NCBI GenBank assembly: GCA_965276955.1
Contig: CBDIBP010000048.1
Location: 23,660 to 87,659 of the forward strand
Direction: 5' to 3'
DNA length: 64,000 bases
Source of the DNA: JABDEZ01 sp965276955
Lineage (GTDB): Bacteria; Bacteroidota; Bacteroidia; Chitinophagales; Chitinophagaceae
Both the position numbers and the translations under genes were made by a program. Shown one piece after another: positions 61,403 through 64,000 of this stretch. The notes under the pieces are model-generated. The model worked only from the letters and a program-made list of their open reading frames with translations, had not been told where the DNA came from and ran no database searches. Every line of letters starts with the position of its first letter. Position 1 is the first letter of the stretch.

Positions 61403-63238
61403 TTATTTTTTACCAGGGCCTTTTATAGCCGGGTTCACTTTGCCTCTTTCGGCCTGTGCTTTTTGTATCTGTTCCATGCGTGCCGCCCATTTAGATGGGG
61501 CTACAGGTTTGTTCTTGTTGGCCTGCAGTTCTGCATGTATCGCCTTCTCGTTTATGAAGTATTTCTGTATCACGAACTGTTGGGTGATACTGATAAGGTT
61601 AGAGAAGGTGTAGTAGAAGGTAAGGGCCGAAGCTATGTTGTTGAACATAGGTAACAGTACTATCGGGAAGATGAAAGGCAGGTACTTCATCATCGGGTTG
61701 TTAGGGTCTTGCACCGTCATGTTGCGGTTATACAGCGCCAGGAAAAGGCTCGATGCCGTCATGGTCAGCGTGAACAAGCTGATGTGGTCGCCATAAAAAG
61801 GAATGGTGAACGGCAGCTTGTAAATGCTGTCATATACCGAAAGGTCATGCGCCCACAGGAAAGGTTTCTGCCTGAACTCTATGAACGATGGGAACATGTA
61901 GTACATGGCGAACAATATAGGCATCTGCACCAGCGATGGCAGGCAACCGCCCAGCGGGCTCACACCTACAGATTTGAACAATTTCATTTGCTCTACGCTG
62001 AATTTCTGCTGGTCGTCGCCGCATTGTGCACGCAGCGCATCCAGTTCTGGTTTCATTACCCTCATTTTTGCGGCAGAGAGGTAGCTCTTGTAGGTAAAAA
62101 AAGAAAGTACCAGGCGTATCATCACTATCATCACCATAATGATGACACCATAGTTGCTGATGAAGCTGGCCAGGAAGTAGAACAGCGGTATCAGCGCCCA
62201 CTTGTTTATGTATTTTACAAATGCCATTACACCATAGCCCAATGGCACCATCTCATCCAGGTCCATTTTGTAGGCGCGCAGTGTGTGGTAGTCGTTGGGG
62301 CCTATGTACCATTGCAGGGCCACGGTCTGCACGTTGCCGCCTTTCAGGGGCACGTCCAGCACTTCATGGTTGGCCGCAACAACGTTAGTATCAGTTGTGG
62401 GCACGTTGGCCAGTATGCTCGCCTTGGTAAAGCCGTCTTTTGCTATCAGGGCAGAGCTAAAGTATTGTTTGCGGAAACCCGTCCACTGTATAGGGCTCTC
62501 ATCTACTGTTTTTCTAAAATCAGGTTTTATGGTAAAGTAGTCATTGTTGCCATTGGTATTCCTGTAGTAGAACTGGGTGGACATACGCTCAGTAGCTACA
62601 TTCTTCTCGCTATGCAGCCCTTCTATGTTCCAGTTCATCACCATGGTCGATGCTGGCATACCTGTCAGGGTTATGTTGCACGCCATCATGTAGTCATCGG
62701 CAGGTAGTGTATATATTATATCCACCTTTTTACCGTTGCCCATGTCGGCACTAAAGTCTATTGTCTTATCACCATTAGCTTCTGTGCGGGTAACCGGGGT
62801 AAAGTACAGGTCCGATGTTGCTACCGAATTGTTGTTTACCGGCAGTATGGCATTCAGCATATTGCCCTTGCCGTTGAACAGGTATTGGGGTTGGCCGTAG
62901 TAGGTCTTATACCCTTTTATCTGTGCACTCACCGGGTATGCACCCTTCGTGGTAAATGCAAGCGCCAGCTTCTTGTTCTCCAGCATCACAGTTTGCTCAG
63001 CACCGTTATAGGCTGCAGGCAGTGTTTTACGCATACTGTCGTTCGCAGCGTTCGCTACTGCTGTTGGCTTTACAGCCTTGGCGGTATCTATCACCTGGTG
63101 CGGGTGAGACTTGGCATAAACTATAGAATCTGCGGTCTTTTGCTCGTAAAACTTTTCCTGCTCGTGCTTGTTATACAAGAAGTAGGTAACCACCAATGCA
63201 ATCAATAATGTAAATCCAATAACTGAATTACGATCCAT
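61403..63238 (-). CDS. yidC: Membrane protein insertase YidC
   Basis: 611 residues. An N-terminal helix (VIGFTLLIALVVTYFLYN), a large periplasmic beta domain and a five-helix insertase core are visible, with NYGVIIMVMIVMIRLVLSFFTYKSYLSAAKMRVMKPELDAL and PLGGCLPSLVQMPILFAMYYMFPS. It inserts inner-membrane proteins with or without SecYEG. The C-terminus is basic, as usual for ribosome contact. A TACCTTTG box lies 20 bases upstream. Confidence 0.97.
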   Translation of the reverse strand: MDRNSVIGFTLLIALVVTYFLYNKHEQEKFYEQKTADSIVYAKSHPHQVIDTAKAVKPTAVANAANDSMRKTLPAAYNGAEQTVMLENKKLALAFTTKGAYPVSAQIKGYKTYYGQPQYLFNGKGNMLNAILPVNNNSVATSDLYFTPVTRTEANGDKTIDFSADMGNGKKVDIIYTLPADDYMMACNITLTGMPASTMVMNWNIEGLHSEKNVATERMSTQFYYRNTNGNNDYFTIKPDFRKTVDESPIQWTGFRKQYFSSALIAKDGFTKASILANVPTTDTNVVAANHEVLDVPLKGGNVQTVALQWYIGPNDYHTLRAYKMDLDEMVPLGYGVMAFVKYINKWALIPLFYFLASFISNYGVIIMVMIVMIRLVLSFFTYKSYLSAAKMRVMKPELDALRAQCGDDQQKFSVEQMKLFKSVGVSPLGGCLPSLVQMPILFAMYYMFPSFIEFRQKPFLWAHDLSVYDSIYKLPFTIPFYGDHISLFTLTMTASSLFLALYNRNMTVQDPNNPMMKYLPFIFPIVLLPMFNNIASALTFYYTFSNLISITQQFVIQKYFINEKAIHAELQANKNKPVAPSKWAARMEQIQKAQAERGKVNPAIKGPGKK

Positions 63239-63258
63239 GTAAATTTAAAATAAGGGTG

Positions 63259-63266
63259 CAAAGGTA
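63259..63266 (-). promoter_or_regulatory. -7 box of yidC
   Basis: TACCTTTG on the - strand followed by CACCC, 20 bases before the ATG. Confidence 0.5.
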
Positions 63267-63378
63267 GCTCATTTATTTTCATACATTATGACTTATACTT
63301 TTCATAATATTTATTTTGCATAAAACTCTTTACATTTGTCATCCCTACTCTGCCAACCGGAAACAATTACATACTGAT

Positions 63379-63386
63379 TATTTTTG
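63379..63386 (+). promoter_or_regulatory. -7 box of the bactofilin gene
   Basis: TATTTTTG, 45 bases before the ATG. No -33 box located. Confidence 0.4.
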
Positions 63387-63431
63387 ATCGGACATACGCG
63401 CTCCGTGCGCTGTGTTTAAAAAATGTAGCAT

Positions 63432-63863
63432 ATGTTGAGGAGAAAAATTAAAAACAATATCAAGTCGTCTTTCTTTCCAGCCGAGTCTTTGAGCATGCTG
63501 GCCAACGACATGCACATCATTGGCGATGTGGAGGCTACCCACGATATGCGTATAGATTGCCATATAGATGGCAACGTGCGCTGCAAGGCAAAAGTAGTGA
63601 TAGGCCCCGCAGCTATACTGAATGGCGACCTGTATGCTGAGAATGCCGATATATTTGGCACAGTGAAAGGCGATCTTTATATCTCAGGGTTGTTATCGCT
63701 TCGCTCTAAATGTCATATCAATGGAGACCTCACCGTGGGCCGCCTGGATATAGAACCCGATGCGGGCTTTAATGGCAAATGCACCATGAAGGGCGAAACA
63801 GCCACGGCTACATCTGCAAAAGTGGTCCCCACTGCCAACCTGAAACTGCAGGAACAGTATTAA
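63432..63863 (+). CDS. Bactofilin (polymer-forming cytoskeletal protein)
   Basis: 143 residues. The right-handed beta-helix of the bactofilin domain is seen in DMRIDCHIDGNVRCKAKVVIGPAAILNGDLYAENADIFGTVKGDL, flanked by disordered ends. Bactofilins form membrane-associated filaments that organise wall or shape functions. It is divergent from yidC and convergent with the next gene, 6 bases apart. Confidence 0.95.
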   Translation: MLRRKIKNNIKSSFFPAESLSMLANDMHIIGDVEATHDMRIDCHIDGNVRCKAKVVIGPAAILNGDLYAENADIFGTVKGDLYISGLLSLRSKCHINGDLTVGRLDIEPDAGFNGKCTMKGETATATSAKVVPTANLKLQEQY

Positions 63864-63869
63864 AAAAAG

Positions 63870-64000
63870 TTACTCCGAAAAATAATTCAGTTCTTCTTCC
63901 AGGTTCAGGAAAGGGTGCCTGCTCTGCAGGTTCGTTATCCGTGCCACATAGTCGGCTTTGAACTTGCGGTGCGCCTCCGTTTGCGGGAACCGTGGGCGGT
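63870..64000 (-). CDS. C-terminal fragment of an unknown protein
   Basis: The last 43 codons of a gene that runs off the right edge. The visible end is PRFPQTEAHRKFKADYV, then LQSRHPFLNLEEELNYFSE and stop. It is too short to assign. Confidence 0.6.
   Translation of the reverse strand, partial: RPRFPQTEAHRKFKADYVARITNLQSRHPFLNLEEELNYFSE

Noticed and set aside
61709..62707. 332-codon + strand frame opposite yidC
   Set aside because: Antisense shadow; the translation is rich in His, Arg and Tyr with no domain.
1..64000. CRISPR arrays, tRNA or rRNA genes, insertion sequences, prophage
   Set aside because: Read for regular spaced repeats, T-loop motifs and transposase or phage proteins; none found.

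Overview
The window reads as chromosomal DNA of a Bacteroidota bacterium, most like the Chitinophagaceae. The grounds are a PorZ-like type IX secretion (T9SS) gene start, a secreted protein with a C-terminal T9SS sorting domain, a fused E1 alpha/beta ketoacid dehydrogenase, the Bacteroidota-typical DUF3098 and DUF3276 proteins, and many promoters of the TAnnTTTG (-7) type. I see no rRNA, tRNA, CRISPR array, insertion sequence or prophage. The taxonomic call is inference.

Layout. 0-4 kb: start of porZ, murI and pyrG (convergent, shared terminator), a small membrane protein and two sister mini-lipoproteins. 4-11.3 kb: E1 dehydrogenase, then several genes each broken by single-base changes in homopolymers (lipoprotein, acyl-CoA thioesterase, M16 protein, an unknown gene, an acetyltransferase). 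11.3-20.4 kb: HxlR regulator/azoreductase divergent pair with tandem operator-like repeats, hflX, an arginase-fold protein, ftsX-DUF3098, DUF502, serC and DUF1015. 20.6-25.2 kb: mreBCD, a RidA-family gene and a CoA-transferase pair. 25.3-34.7 kb: STAS-like/PAS-kinase/STAS-like cluster, SUI1, transketolase C-half, acyloxyacyl hydrolase, DUF3276, and an MBOAT plus SGNH O-acylation pair. 34.8-42.3 kb: AsmA-like protein, then a full stressosome operon (RsbR, RsbS, RsbT, SpoIIE-type phosphatase, histidine kinase, response regulator). 42.6-57.9 kb: unknown secreted protein, AAA+ ATPase, T9SS cargo, dgt, queA-like, nadC, lipid kinase, two linked unknown exported proteins, acyltransferase, carbonic anhydrase and FAH hydrolase. 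58-64 kb: an ECF sigma factor with an overlapping membrane partner and three tandem sister lipoproteins, yidC, and a bactofilin.

The most promising unexplained system is the ECF locus. Each of the three related lipoproteins is preceded by the same two boxes (TACCCAAG, exactly 16 bases, CCTTCTAT). The copy nearest the sigma gene could also drive the sigma/anti-sigma pair, so the locus may be a self-activating envelope regulon. The second is the stressosome operon, which ends in a two-component system whose kinase carries a degenerate RsbT-like domain at its N-terminus.

Ten reading-frame breaks in nine genes all lie in runs of 3-9 identical bases, with both gains and losses. They look like assembly or sequencing indels rather than real pseudogenes, and the features are annotated as reconstructed genes.
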